Positions 1 through 8,477 of a stretch of 42,625 nt of DNA are shown here, one piece after another (the stretch's first letter is position 1; every line of letters begins with the position of its first letter). The stretch is from an uncultured Gammaproteobacteria bacterium (GTDB lineage: Bacteria; Pseudomonadota; Gammaproteobacteria; GCA-001735895), in assembly GCA_937894085.1 (NCBI GenBank), contig CALCSG010000149.1, positions 1 to 42,625 on the forward strand. The letters are read 5' to 3'. The notes beneath the pieces are model-generated. The model searched no databases. It was not told where the DNA came from and saw nothing but the letters and a program-made list of their open reading frames with translations. The position numbers and the translations under genes were made by a program.

Positions 1-1665
1 CAGCAATTGACTAAAGCCGCCTATGAGGCTGGCGAGGGACGTTACAACACGTCACTCTCAGCAATCCGGGGCGGAGAACTGGGCGCGTTGGCAACAGCTT
101 TCCGTACCATGCTGCAACGTATCGGGGTACGGGATAGTGAAATCAGGCAGGTCAATGACGAGCTTGCACGCAGCGAAGCCTTTTCCAATCTCATTATTGA
201 CTCGGTTCCCGATGTAATCCTGATCGTCGATGTTGATGGCATGATAACCCGCGTCAATTCCCGGGTGGAGCCTATGTTCGGCTACACAGCGGATGAGCTG
301 CTGGGTCAGCCGGTGGAGATACTGGTTCCCGACCGTTTCCGTGCGCATCATCCGCCATTGCGTCAGTCCTATATGGATGAGCCCAGCATGCGTATGCTGG
401 GAAAAGGTCAGGAAGTCTTCGGCCAGCACCGCAATGGGCATGACATACCGGTAGATGTATGGCTTGTTCCCATGAAGACCAGCGAGGCACTTCACATTAT
501 CGTTTCCATTACTGACATCAGTGCGCGCAAGGCAGCCGATCAGGCCCTGCGTAGCAGCGAAGAGCAGTTGCGCCTGATGACCGATAACGTAAAAGGCTAC
601 GCCCTGATCATGCTTAATCCAGAAGGCCAGGTTTATAGCTGGAACGAGGGTTCACAACGCCTCAATGGCTATGGCTATAAAGACATCATCGGTCGACCGA
701 TGGCGAATTTTTTCACCGCTGAGGATGTTGCAGCAGGCAGGCCAGCCGCCTTGCTCAGGCAGGCAGAGATCGAAGGCCGCGCCGATGACGAGGGCTGGCG
801 AGTGCGCAAGGATGGCACGCGCTTCTATGTCGATATGGTACTCACTGCCATCCGCGATCCGGTCGGAGATCTGCTCGGTTTTGCCAACATCACGCGTGAC
901 ATAACCGAGCGCAAAGTCGCTGAAGAAGAGATCCTACGTCTCAACTCCAGCCTGGAAAACGAAGTCGCGGAGCGTACTGCTGAGCTACAGGCCGCCAATA
1001 GGGAGCTGGAGAGCTTCGCCTATGCCATTGCACACGATCTACGTGCACCACTACGTGCGATGATCGGCTTTAGCCAGGCGTTGATGGAAGACTACGGCGA
1101 GGGGTTTGAACCCGAGGCAAAGACCTACCTGGATCAGATTGTGATCGGCAGCACTCGCATGAGCGAGCTGGTGGATGGTCTGCTCACGCTGTCACGCAGC
1201 ACCCAGGGCGAGTTGCAACGTGACGAGGTAGACCTGTCTGCTCTTGCCGAACGTCTGCTGACCGAAATGGCCGGAATAGAACCCGAGCGCCAGCTAAGCT
1301 GGGAAGTGGCACCCGGACTCGTTACCCGCGGCGATGGCCGCATGCTGGAAGCAGTACTGCGTAACCTGCTTGGCAATGCCTGGAAGTACACCGAGGGTAC
1401 AGCTGAGGCGAAGATTCGCGTCTACGCCGATAAGGATAATCAGCAGCCCGTATTCTGCATTGAGGACAATGGCGCCGGTTTCGACATGGCGCATGCCGGC
1501 AAGCTGTTCCAGCCGTTCCAGCGCCTGCACCGTCAGGACGAGTTCGTCGGCATTGGTATCGGTCTGGCGACAGTACAACGTATCGTACATCGCCATGGTG
1601 GCCAAATTCAGGCTCAGGCGACACCGGGCAGAGGAGCGACGTTCTGCTTCTCTTTGGGACCTTAA
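1..1665 (+). CDS. Sensor histidine kinase, 5' end cut by window edge (HAMP-PAS-PAS-HisKA-HATPase)
   Basis: The frame is open from the first base, so the N-terminus (probably membrane segments and a sensor region) lies outside the window. The visible 554 residues begin in a HAMP linker (about 1-45), then a PAS domain (about 62-178), a second PAS (about 187-305, ending in the usual DITERK), a short coiled coil and a HisKA domain with the phosphoacceptor His at about residue 345 in HDLRAPL. The ATPase domain shows the N box (NLLGNAWKYT), G1 (DNGAGF) and G2 (GIGIGLATV). The HisKA type with FAYAIAHDLRAPLR is that of phytochrome-like kinases, which often pair with Rcp1-type regulators; such a regulator is two genes downstream. 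The stop TAA (1663-1665) lies one base before the ATG of the next kinase. The last 330 bp are nearly identical to the same region of that kinase. The stimulus is unknown. Confidence 0.93.
   Translation, partial: QQLTKAAYEAGEGRYNTSLSAIRGGELGALATAFRTMLQRIGVRDSEIRQVNDELARSEAFSNLIIDSVPDVILIVDVDGMITRVNSRVEPMFGYTADELLGQPVEILVPDRFRAHHPPLRQSYMDEPSMRMLGKGQEVFGQHRNGHDIPVDVWLVPMKTSEALHIIVSITDISARKAADQALRSSEEQLRLMTDNVKGYALIMLNPEGQVYSWNEGSQRLNGYGYKDIIGRPMANFFTAEDVAAGRPAALLRQAEIEGRADDEGWRVRKDGTRFYVDMVLTAIRDPVGDLLGFANITRDITERKVAEEEILRLNSSLENEVAERTAELQAANRELESFAYAIAHDLRAPLRAMIGFSQALMEDYGEGFEPEAKTYLDQIVIGSTRMSELVDGLLTLSRSTQGELQRDEVDLSALAERLLTEMAGIEPERQLSWEVAPGLVTRGDGRMLEAVLRNLLGNAWKYTEGTAEAKIRVYADKDNQQPVFCIEDNGAGFDMAHAGKLFQPFQRLHRQDEFVGIGIGLATVQRIVHRHGGQIQAQATPGRGATFCFSLGP
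1354..1577 (+). repeat. Perfect 224-bp direct repeat, copy 1 (ATPase domain of kinase 1)
   Basis: Bases 1354-1577 are identical to 3359-3582 (offset 2005). Flanking parts of the two kinase genes differ at many synonymous positions, for example around the HisKA domain, so identity is confined to the ATPase-coding segment. Confidence 0.9.
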
Positions 1666-1666
1666 G

Positions 1667-3685
1667 ATGTTTATTGCCGGTAGAACAGACCACAAAAATA
1701 TGCAAACCCAACTTGGGCAGCTTTTTGATTTTGGCTCCAGTATAAGAAAGCGTTTCATTGTCAGTTTTTCAGCCCTGGTATTTATATTTGCCGGATCTGT
1801 TTTACTGGCAACGATCAAGGTGGTAGACATCAGCGATATCTCTCACCGTATCGTTAAGCTGCGTGTCCCCACTTCCAGTCTCAGCGCACAGCTTGTGATA
1901 GATATTCATGGCACTCTTGACACACTCAGAGGCTGGATGCTTACCGGTGATACCACCTTCAAGACAGAACGAGCCGTGATCTGGGCCAACATGGACGAGA
2001 CACTGGAAACAATGGATCGTCTTTTGCCAACCTGGACGGATAGGCAAACTATACAGGATTATAAACTGGTAAAAAACATCCTGTCTGAGTTTCGAAGTGC
2101 ACAGGACAAGGTTGAGGATATAGCGCATGGCGCCGGAGAGTTCCCTGCCAACGTGCTCCTGCAGAGTGAGGCAGAGCCGTTTACGGATATAATTATTCAG
2201 CAGATTACGGCACTTATTGATGAAGAAATTTCCCTGCCGGCAAGCAGAGAGCGTAAGGATCTGCTTGGTAGTATGGCCGATTTTCGCGGTTCAATGGCCA
2301 TGAGTCTAGCTAATATACGCTCCTATCTTATGACAGGAAATATTGAATTTAAAAACAGGTTTGAATCTACCTGGACAACAAACGAACAACGTTTTACAGC
2401 GCTTACACGACAACAGGAACTCATGACGCTTGCCCAGGTCAGGGGATTCGAGACGCTGGTATCAGCTCGCAACCAGTTTGCGCCACTGCCGTCGCGCATG
2501 TTTGCTATTCGTGCATCAACGCGCTGGAACATGGCGAATTATACTTTGGTCACTGAGACAGTCCCGCGTGCCAGCAAAATCCTCGAGATACTGTCAGGGG
2601 CGGTATCCGCCGATGGAAACCGGTCTGGCGGTATGATAGGAAACCAGAAGAAACTGCTTAATACAGATGCCGCAGCAGCAGACACAGAGAGTCAGCACCT
2701 GCTCACTATGAACTGGATACTGCTGGTGCTGGGCATCCTTATCGCAACCACTGTCATAATTCTGCTTAACAGATCCGTTGTTGCGCCGCTCGTTAGCATC
2801 ACCAGGCGGATAACCCAGCTTGCCAGCGGCGACTACAGCGATGCGCTGGATAACCTGCAGCGTCGGGATGAGCTTGGCGCCCTGGTCACGGCCTTCCGTA
2901 ACATGTTGACCCGGATCGATTCTCGAGATCGGGAAATAAAGCAACTTAATGCGGATCTGGAGCAACTGGTGGCAGAGCGTACCGTTGAACTACAGGCTGC
3001 CAACAGGGAGCTGGAGAGTTTCGCCTACGCTATTGCACATGACCTGCGCGCTCCACTGCGCGGCATGGGTGGCTTCAGTCAGGCGTTACTGGAAGACTAT
3101 GGCGAGTCACTGGAAACCGAGGCGAAGACCTACCTCGATCATATCATTGCTGGCAGCACACGCATGGGCGAGCTGGTGGATGGCCTGCTCACTCTATCAC
3201 GCAGCACCCGCGGCGAGTTGCAACGCAACGAGTTAGACCTGTCTGCTCTCGCCGAACGCCTGCTGGCCGAACTGGCCCGAATAGAACCCGAGCGCCAGCT
3301 AAGCTGGGAAGTAGCGCCCGGACTCGTCACCCGTGGCGATGGCCGCATGCTGGAAGCGGTACTGCGTAACCTGCTTGGCAATGCCTGGAAGTACACCGAG
3401 GGTACAGCTGAGGCGAAGATTCGCGTCTACGCCGATAAGGATAATCAGCAGCCCGTATTCTGCATTGAGGACAATGGCGCCGGTTTCGACATGGCGCATG
3501 CCGGCAAGCTGTTCCAGCCGTTCCAGCGCCTGCACCGTCAGGACGAGTTCGTCGGCATTGGTATCGGTCTGGCGACAGTACAGCGTATCGTGCATCGCCA
3601 TGGTGGCGAAATTCAGGCCCACTCGACACAGGGCCAGGGCGCGCGGTTCTGCTTTAGCCTTGAGAATTTGACAGCAAATGACTGA
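1667..3685 (+). CDS. Transmembrane sensor histidine kinase (periplasmic sensor-HAMP-HisKA-HATPase)
   Basis: This 672-residue protein is the paralogue of the preceding kinase. A membrane segment lies at about residues 30-50 after an RKR cluster, followed by a helical extracytoplasmic region of about 300 residues, a second membrane segment at about 349-369, a HAMP domain (about 370-425) and a HisKA domain with His at residue 458 in HDLRAPLR. The ATPase domain is almost identical to that of the upstream kinase. There is no PAS domain, so sensing is probably by the periplasmic helical module. The start is chosen at 1667 because it follows the upstream stop by one base; ATG 1700 is an alternative, and neither has a strong ribosome site. 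The frame extends further upstream, but only as an antiparalogous reading of the previous gene. The 3' end overlaps the usual window for the next gene's start. Confidence 0.92.
   Translation: MFIAGRTDHKNMQTQLGQLFDFGSSIRKRFIVSFSALVFIFAGSVLLATIKVVDISDISHRIVKLRVPTSSLSAQLVIDIHGTLDTLRGWMLTGDTTFKTERAVIWANMDETLETMDRLLPTWTDRQTIQDYKLVKNILSEFRSAQDKVEDIAHGAGEFPANVLLQSEAEPFTDIIIQQITALIDEEISLPASRERKDLLGSMADFRGSMAMSLANIRSYLMTGNIEFKNRFESTWTTNEQRFTALTRQQELMTLAQVRGFETLVSARNQFAPLPSRMFAIRASTRWNMANYTLVTETVPRASKILEILSGAVSADGNRSGGMIGNQKKLLNTDAAAADTESQHLLTMNWILLVLGILIATTVIILLNRSVVAPLVSITRRITQLASGDYSDALDNLQRRDELGALVTAFRNMLTRIDSRDREIKQLNADLEQLVAERTVELQAANRELESFAYAIAHDLRAPLRGMGGFSQALLEDYGESLETEAKTYLDHIIAGSTRMGELVDGLLTLSRSTRGELQRNELDLSALAERLLAELARIEPERQLSWEVAPGLVTRGDGRMLEAVLRNLLGNAWKYTEGTAEAKIRVYADKDNQQPVFCIEDNGAGFDMAHAGKLFQPFQRLHRQDEFVGIGIGLATVQRIVHRHGGEIQAHSTQGQGARFCFSLENLTAND
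3359..3582 (+). repeat. Perfect 224-bp direct repeat, copy 2 (ATPase domain of kinase 2)
   Basis: Second copy of the 1354-1577 block. Just outside it the two genes differ at scattered third positions upstream (for example 1353 against 3358) and at 1578 against 3583 downstream. Confidence 0.9.
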
Positions 3686-3725
3686 GAAAACATTAACCAA
3701 CAATGAGGAAGAATTATGGAATGCT

Positions 3726-4169
3726 ATGCGCATGTTTAACAAAACCATTCTGCTGGTGGAGGACAACCCCCAGGACGAGATGCTGGCATTACGCGCCCTG
3801 GGCAAGGTCAATCTGGCGAACGACGTGATCGTGGTGCGCGATGGCCAGCAGGCCATCGATTACCTGTTTCGGGAAGGCGAATTCGCCGACCGAGAAGGCC
3901 CGGATCTGCCCGCCGTGGTGCTGCTTGATCTTGGCCTGCCACGTCTGGGTGGCCTGGAGGTACTGGAGCGATTGCGTGCCGACCCACGCACCGAGCTGCT
4001 GCCGGTGGCCATCCTGACCTCCTCGGACGAAGAGCAGGACCGGCTGCAGAGTTACCGTAACGGAGCCAACAGCTTTGTGCGCAAACCGCTGGATTTCGCA
4101 GAGTTTGCCGAAGCTGTGTCGCAGGTGGGCGTTTACTGGATGGCAGTGAACGATCCGCCAGTGTTTTGA
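3726..4169 (+). CDS. Single-domain response regulator, Rcp1-like
   Basis: A receiver domain only, with no output domain. The acidic pocket is in LVEDNPQDE, the phosphoacceptor Asp in VVLLDLGLP (residue 68 from this start), the switch Thr/Ser in ILTSSDE and the invariant Lys in VRKPLDF. The ALRALGKVNLANDV and DYLF signatures match Rcp1, the partner of cyanobacterial phytochrome kinases, in line with the phytochrome-type HisKA domains of the two kinases upstream. It likely takes phosphate from them and may relay it onward. The start is uncertain: ATG 3726 gives the short N-terminus usual for Rcp1, while ATG 3678 in the same frame overlaps the upstream stop and adds 16 residues. A GAGGAAG sequence before ATG 3716 would start only a seven-codon peptide in another frame. 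The stop is seven bases before the hybrid kinase. Confidence 0.85.
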   Translation: MRMFNKTILLVEDNPQDEMLALRALGKVNLANDVIVVRDGQQAIDYLFREGEFADREGPDLPAVVLLDLGLPRLGGLEVLERLRADPRTELLPVAILTSSDEEQDRLQSYRNGANSFVRKPLDFAEFAEAVSQVGVYWMAVNDPPVF

Positions 4170-4176
4170 GGTAAGT

Positions 4177-7100
4177 ATGACAAAACCAATCCATGTTCTG
4201 GTCATTGAAGACACCCCGGCTGACTTTCTGTTGCTGCAGCGTCAGCTGCGTAAGGACGGCCTGGACACCGAGTGTCTGCGAGTCGAAAGCGAGCAGCAGT
4301 TCTGGGAGGCACTGGACATTGGCAGTTGGGACGTGCTGATTTCAGACTATAACGTACCGGGGGTGGATGTCATCCAGTTGCTTTCCCATGCCCATGCGCG
4401 TTATCCCGACCTGCCATTCATTCTGGTTTCCGGAGCAGTGGGCGAGGAAGTGGCTGTCGACCTGCTCAAGCAGGGCGCAGCAGATGTCGTGCTGAAGGAT
4501 CGTCTCTCCCGACTGGCACCCGCTATCGAGCGCGCCTTACGTGATGTTCAGGATCGTTGTGATAAGTTGGCGGTGACCAGCCAGTTGCAACGACTCAACC
4601 GACTGTATGCCGTACTGGGTGACATTAATGAAGCGATTGTGCGTTGTCATGACCCGGACAGGCTGTTCACCGAATGTTGCCGCATTGCCGTAGATCAGGG
4701 AGGTTTCCGAATGACCTGGGTGGGTTCCATCGACTCTGACCGCAATGAACTCGTGATCCTTACCCATAGTGGTGAGGTGGGTGATTATCTGCAACAGCTA
4801 CAGATCCGTCTGCTGGATAATAGCCTTGTCCAGGGCCCCACCGGTCGTGCCCTGCGAGAAGGAAGGGCCAACGTTTGCAACGATATCGCGCAAGACGAGC
4901 GCATGGCTCCCTGGCGTGAGCAAGCCCTGCACATGGGATACCGTTCTTCCGCCGCCTTCCCGATCAAAGTTGACGGTGAAGTGCGTTACACCTTCTCACT
5001 TTATTGCGATCAGGTGGAATTCTTCGATACCTCGGAGCTCAATTTGCTGGACAGGCTGTCCGAGAATCTCGGCTATGCGCTGGACGCGATCAATGCGGAG
5101 ACACAACGCCAGACGGCCCAGTCAGCTCTGAAGGCCAGTGAGGAACGTTTTGACCTGGCCATGCGCGCCAGTAACGATGGCCTGTGGGACTGGAATCTGA
5201 TTACCAATGCGGTGTATTACTCACCCCGCTGGAAGGCCATGCTCGGCTTCCGCGAAGATGAACTGGATAATCATTTCAGTACCTGGGAGCGCCTTGTTGA
5301 TCCGGAAGGAAAAGACCGGGGCATGAAGCTCACCAACGACTGCCTGATCGGGAAGAGTGAGGGAATGGAAGTGATATATCGCATGCGCCACAAGGCTGGC
5401 CACTGGGTGGATGTCCTTTCCCGCGGTATGCTGGTGCACGATGCTAACGGTAAGCCGGTGCGTATGGTAGGTACGCACGTCGATATCAGCGAGCAAGTCA
5501 AGGCTGAACGTGAACTGGCCGAAGCGCAGCGCATTGCCCACCTGGGGCACTGGAGGCTGGATCTACTGCGGGAAGAGTTGACCTGGTCGGACGAGGTCTA
5601 TCGTATCTTCGAAATAGATCAGGAAGAATTCAAGGCTACCTATGCTGCCTTCCTGCAACGGATCCATCCTGACGATCGCGAGGGTGTGGATCGCGCCTAC
5701 CGGACTCACCTGGATTCCGCTGCTCCCTACGAAATTTCACACCGTCTATTGTTTGCGGATGGCCGCACCAAATATGTCCTCGAACGCTGCGAAACAGAAC
5801 GTGATGCACAGGGTGCAGCGCTCTACTCGCTGGGTACGGTACTGGATATCACCAAGCAAAAGTTACTGGAACAGGAGTTACGCGATAGCGAACAAAAATC
5901 ACTCGCTATTCTCGACAGCGTGCCGGAGACCGTGCTGGTGGTGGATCGGGATGGTCTCATCCTGCGCGCCAACATTCAGGCGGAGCGGATGTTCGGTTAC
6001 CCACCGAAGGAACTTCAGGGCCAGAACGTGGATTGCCTGTTACCTGACCAGTATCGAGGACACCATGCGCAATTGCGCAACATATTTATGGCACATTCAG
6101 AGAACCGGCGGATGGGTAAAGAGCTGGACCTGAAAGCGCATCGCTTCGACGGCAGCGAGTTTCCAGTGGAAGTCAGCCTGACCCCGCTGGTGAGCGGTGA
6201 CCAGCAACAGGTGATCGTCGCAATTCACGACATCTCCGAGCGCAAGACGAGCGAGAACCTGATCAGCATGGATCGTGAGCAACAGGCCATTCTGCGGGAA
6301 CTGCTGGAAACCGCCCTGTATAACCGACCACTGGTAGAAACTCTGCAAAAATGCCTGGAGCGGCTATTGGCGATTTCCTGGCTTTCCCTGCTGCCCAAGG
6401 GAGGGATTTTACTCATGGCGGAGGATGGCCAGAACCTGGAACTGATGGTCTCACACAATCTCTCAGCTCAGATCCAGTCCCTCTGCGCCCATGTGCCGCT
6501 TGGCTACTGTCATTGCGGCCAGGCTGCTTCCAGCGGCCTGATGCAGTTTTCCAAATGTCTCGACGAACGGCATGATATTACCTATCCTGATATAGTGGAT
6601 CACGGCCACTACAACCTGCCGCTGGTGTCAGATGAGTCAGTCCTCGGCGTACTGGTGCTGTACCTCCCACTGGGGTTCGAGCGTGATGCGCAGAAAGAGC
6701 AGTTTCTCGCCTCGGTGGCCGGTATTCTGGCCGGGCTGATCAGTCGCAAGCAGGCAGAAATCGAACTTATACAGCACCAGGAGCACCTGGAGGATTTGGT
6801 GGATGCCCGCACCATCGATCTGGAGCAAGCGAGGGAGATCGCAGAGAGCGCAAATCAGGCCAAGAGCACTTTCCTGGCGATGATGAGCCACGAGATCCGT
6901 ACGCCAATGAACGCGATGATGGGTATGCTGGAACTGGTCGGTATGCATCGCCTTAACGAAGAACAGGCCAGAATGCTGGAAGTAGCACAGGAATCGGGCA
7001 ACTCCCTGCTGTCGATTATCGATGACATCCTGGACTTTTCCAAGATAGAGGCTGGTAAGCTGTCGATCCATCCGGAGCCAGCCTCAATCACAGAACTGAT

Positions 7101-8430
7101 TGAGTTGACCGCGCTGACCTATCTGACTATTGCCAGCAGTAAGGGTCTGTTGCTTATTAGCAGCATTTCAGAAAATATCAGTGCTTATGTATTAATGGAT
7201 CGGCTACGCATACGCCAGATCCTGAATAACCTGCTTTCCAACGCCATCAAGTTTACCTTGCAAGGCAAAATCGAAATTAAGGCCGAGTTGATCGAGCACC
7301 GCGATGACGCTGATGTGGTGCGATTTACGGTGGCCGACACCGGCATCGGTATCAGTCCAGAAAACCAGCAGAATCTGTTCCAGGCCTTTAGCCAGGCCGA
7401 AGTCGATACTACTCGGCGTTTCGGTGGTACGGGTTTAGGACTGGCTATAAGCCGCAGGCTATGTAACATGATGGGAGGACAAATGGAACTGAAAAGTGTA
7501 CTCGGCCAGGGTACGTCCATTCACGTTACCCTGACCCTGCCGGTGGTTGAGTCCAAACTTGTACCTCGCACAAGTGCCGTATCCCGTAGGGTAAATGGAC
7601 AATCAGCGACGGTCGCATCGGTCATACCTACTATTGCCGAAGCCAGATCGACGGGCAGTCTGATCCTGCTGGTAGATGATCATCCGACCAACCGTGAAGT
7701 ATTGATACAACAACTCAATATGCTCGGCTATGCTTCGGAGGAGGCCACCACCAGTCTCGAAGCTCTGGAGAAATGGCGCGCGGGTGAGTACGGCCTGCTG
7801 ATCACCGACTGTCATATGCCGGACATGGATGGCTATCAATTAACCCGCGAGATTCGCCGTCTGGAAACTGAAACCAGGCGCAGGTATATGCCGATTCTGG
7901 GCTGGACGGCTGATGTGCTGCATGGTGAAGAGGCTTGCCGGTCTGCTGGCATGGATGACAATCTGGCCAAGCCCTCGAATCTGCAGAGCCTGCGGGATAA
8001 ACTCGAATCTTTTATCTCTGTGGACACCGAACAGGTAAACGCAGTGTCTCCCAACTCAACTCAGGAGGTTACTTCAGAGTTGCATGCAGATGACCTGAAA
8101 GGGGTACTGGATCCGACTCCGTTAAAGGAACTGTCCGGAGGAGATAAGGATATGGAAGACATAATCCTGGCTCGTTTCTGGAAGGCAGCTCAAGTTGATG
8201 GAGAGGCCCTTGGTCAGGCGCTTATCAGTCATGATGCCAATGCTGTGGCCAGCCTGGCTCATCGCATGAAGGGTGCTGCCAGACTGGTTGGTGCAACTGA
8301 ACTGACTCGTATCTGCGAAGCACTGGAGCAGGCCGGCAGGGAGCCGGACTGGTCAGGGTTTGAACAGAGCCAGTCAGAGTTTAGCGGTGCTCTGAAGCGG
8401 TTTGAACAGGCAATATTTAAATCAAAATGA
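4177..8430 (+). CDS. Large hybrid histidine kinase (REC-GAF-PAS-PAS-PAS-GAF-HisKA-HATPase-REC-HPt)
   Basis: A 1417-residue protein with no membrane segment, so cytoplasmic. Approximate layout: receiver 6-125 (Asp57 in ISDYNVPG), GAF 140-305, PAS domains 320-445, 455-565 and 572-695, GAF 705-860 with a Cys-rich stretch (GYCHCGQAA), coiled coil, HisKA with His905 in SHEIRTPMN, ATPase domain 1003-1125 (NNLLSNAIKFT, GGTGLGLAIS), receiver 1160-1280 (Asp1211 in ITDCHMPDMDG, Lys in AKPS) and an HPt domain with His1362 in AHRMKGAA. The His-Asp-His end resembles BvgS/EvgS-type kinases. The N-terminal receiver could accept phosphate from the kinases upstream, and the HPt could pass it to the downstream REC-EAL-REC protein; this wiring is inferred from gene order. 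The start has a GAGGT site five bases ahead, overlapping the previous stop. Confidence 0.95.
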   Translation: MTKPIHVLVIEDTPADFLLLQRQLRKDGLDTECLRVESEQQFWEALDIGSWDVLISDYNVPGVDVIQLLSHAHARYPDLPFILVSGAVGEEVAVDLLKQGAADVVLKDRLSRLAPAIERALRDVQDRCDKLAVTSQLQRLNRLYAVLGDINEAIVRCHDPDRLFTECCRIAVDQGGFRMTWVGSIDSDRNELVILTHSGEVGDYLQQLQIRLLDNSLVQGPTGRALREGRANVCNDIAQDERMAPWREQALHMGYRSSAAFPIKVDGEVRYTFSLYCDQVEFFDTSELNLLDRLSENLGYALDAINAETQRQTAQSALKASEERFDLAMRASNDGLWDWNLITNAVYYSPRWKAMLGFREDELDNHFSTWERLVDPEGKDRGMKLTNDCLIGKSEGMEVIYRMRHKAGHWVDVLSRGMLVHDANGKPVRMVGTHVDISEQVKAERELAEAQRIAHLGHWRLDLLREELTWSDEVYRIFEIDQEEFKATYAAFLQRIHPDDREGVDRAYRTHLDSAAPYEISHRLLFADGRTKYVLERCETERDAQGAALYSLGTVLDITKQKLLEQELRDSEQKSLAILDSVPETVLVVDRDGLILRANIQAERMFGYPPKELQGQNVDCLLPDQYRGHHAQLRNIFMAHSENRRMGKELDLKAHRFDGSEFPVEVSLTPLVSGDQQQVIVAIHDISERKTSENLISMDREQQAILRELLETALYNRPLVETLQKCLERLLAISWLSLLPKGGILLMAEDGQNLELMVSHNLSAQIQSLCAHVPLGYCHCGQAASSGLMQFSKCLDERHDITYPDIVDHGHYNLPLVSDESVLGVLVLYLPLGFERDAQKEQFLASVAGILAGLISRKQAEIELIQHQEHLEDLVDARTIDLEQAREIAESANQAKSTFLAMMSHEIRTPMNAMMGMLELVGMHRLNEEQARMLEVAQESGNSLLSIIDDILDFSKIEAGKLSIHPEPASITELIELTALTYLTIASSKGLLLISSISENISAYVLMDRLRIRQILNNLLSNAIKFTLQGKIEIKAELIEHRDDADVVRFTVADTGIGISPENQQNLFQAFSQAEVDTTRRFGGTGLGLAISRRLCNMMGGQMELKSVLGQGTSIHVTLTLPVVESKLVPRTSAVSRRVNGQSATVASVIPTIAEARSTGSLILLVDDHPTNREVLIQQLNMLGYASEEATTSLEALEKWRAGEYGLLITDCHMPDMDGYQLTREIRRLETETRRRYMPILGWTADVLHGEEACRSAGMDDNLAKPSNLQSLRDKLESFISVDTEQVNAVSPNSTQEVTSELHADDLKGVLDPTPLKELSGGDKDMEDIILARFWKAAQVDGEALGQALISHDANAVASLAHRMKGAARLVGATELTRICEALEQAGREPDWSGFEQSQSEFSGALKRFEQAIFKSK

Positions 8431-8477
8431 TAATTTTCCTTATATGAAAATAATGAAGTCTCTTATAGGTGATTGTA

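Noticed and set aside
1334-1666. N-terminal extension of the second kinase into the first gene
   Set aside because: It is an out-of-frame reading of the ATPase domain of kinase 1; the protein proper starts near 1667.
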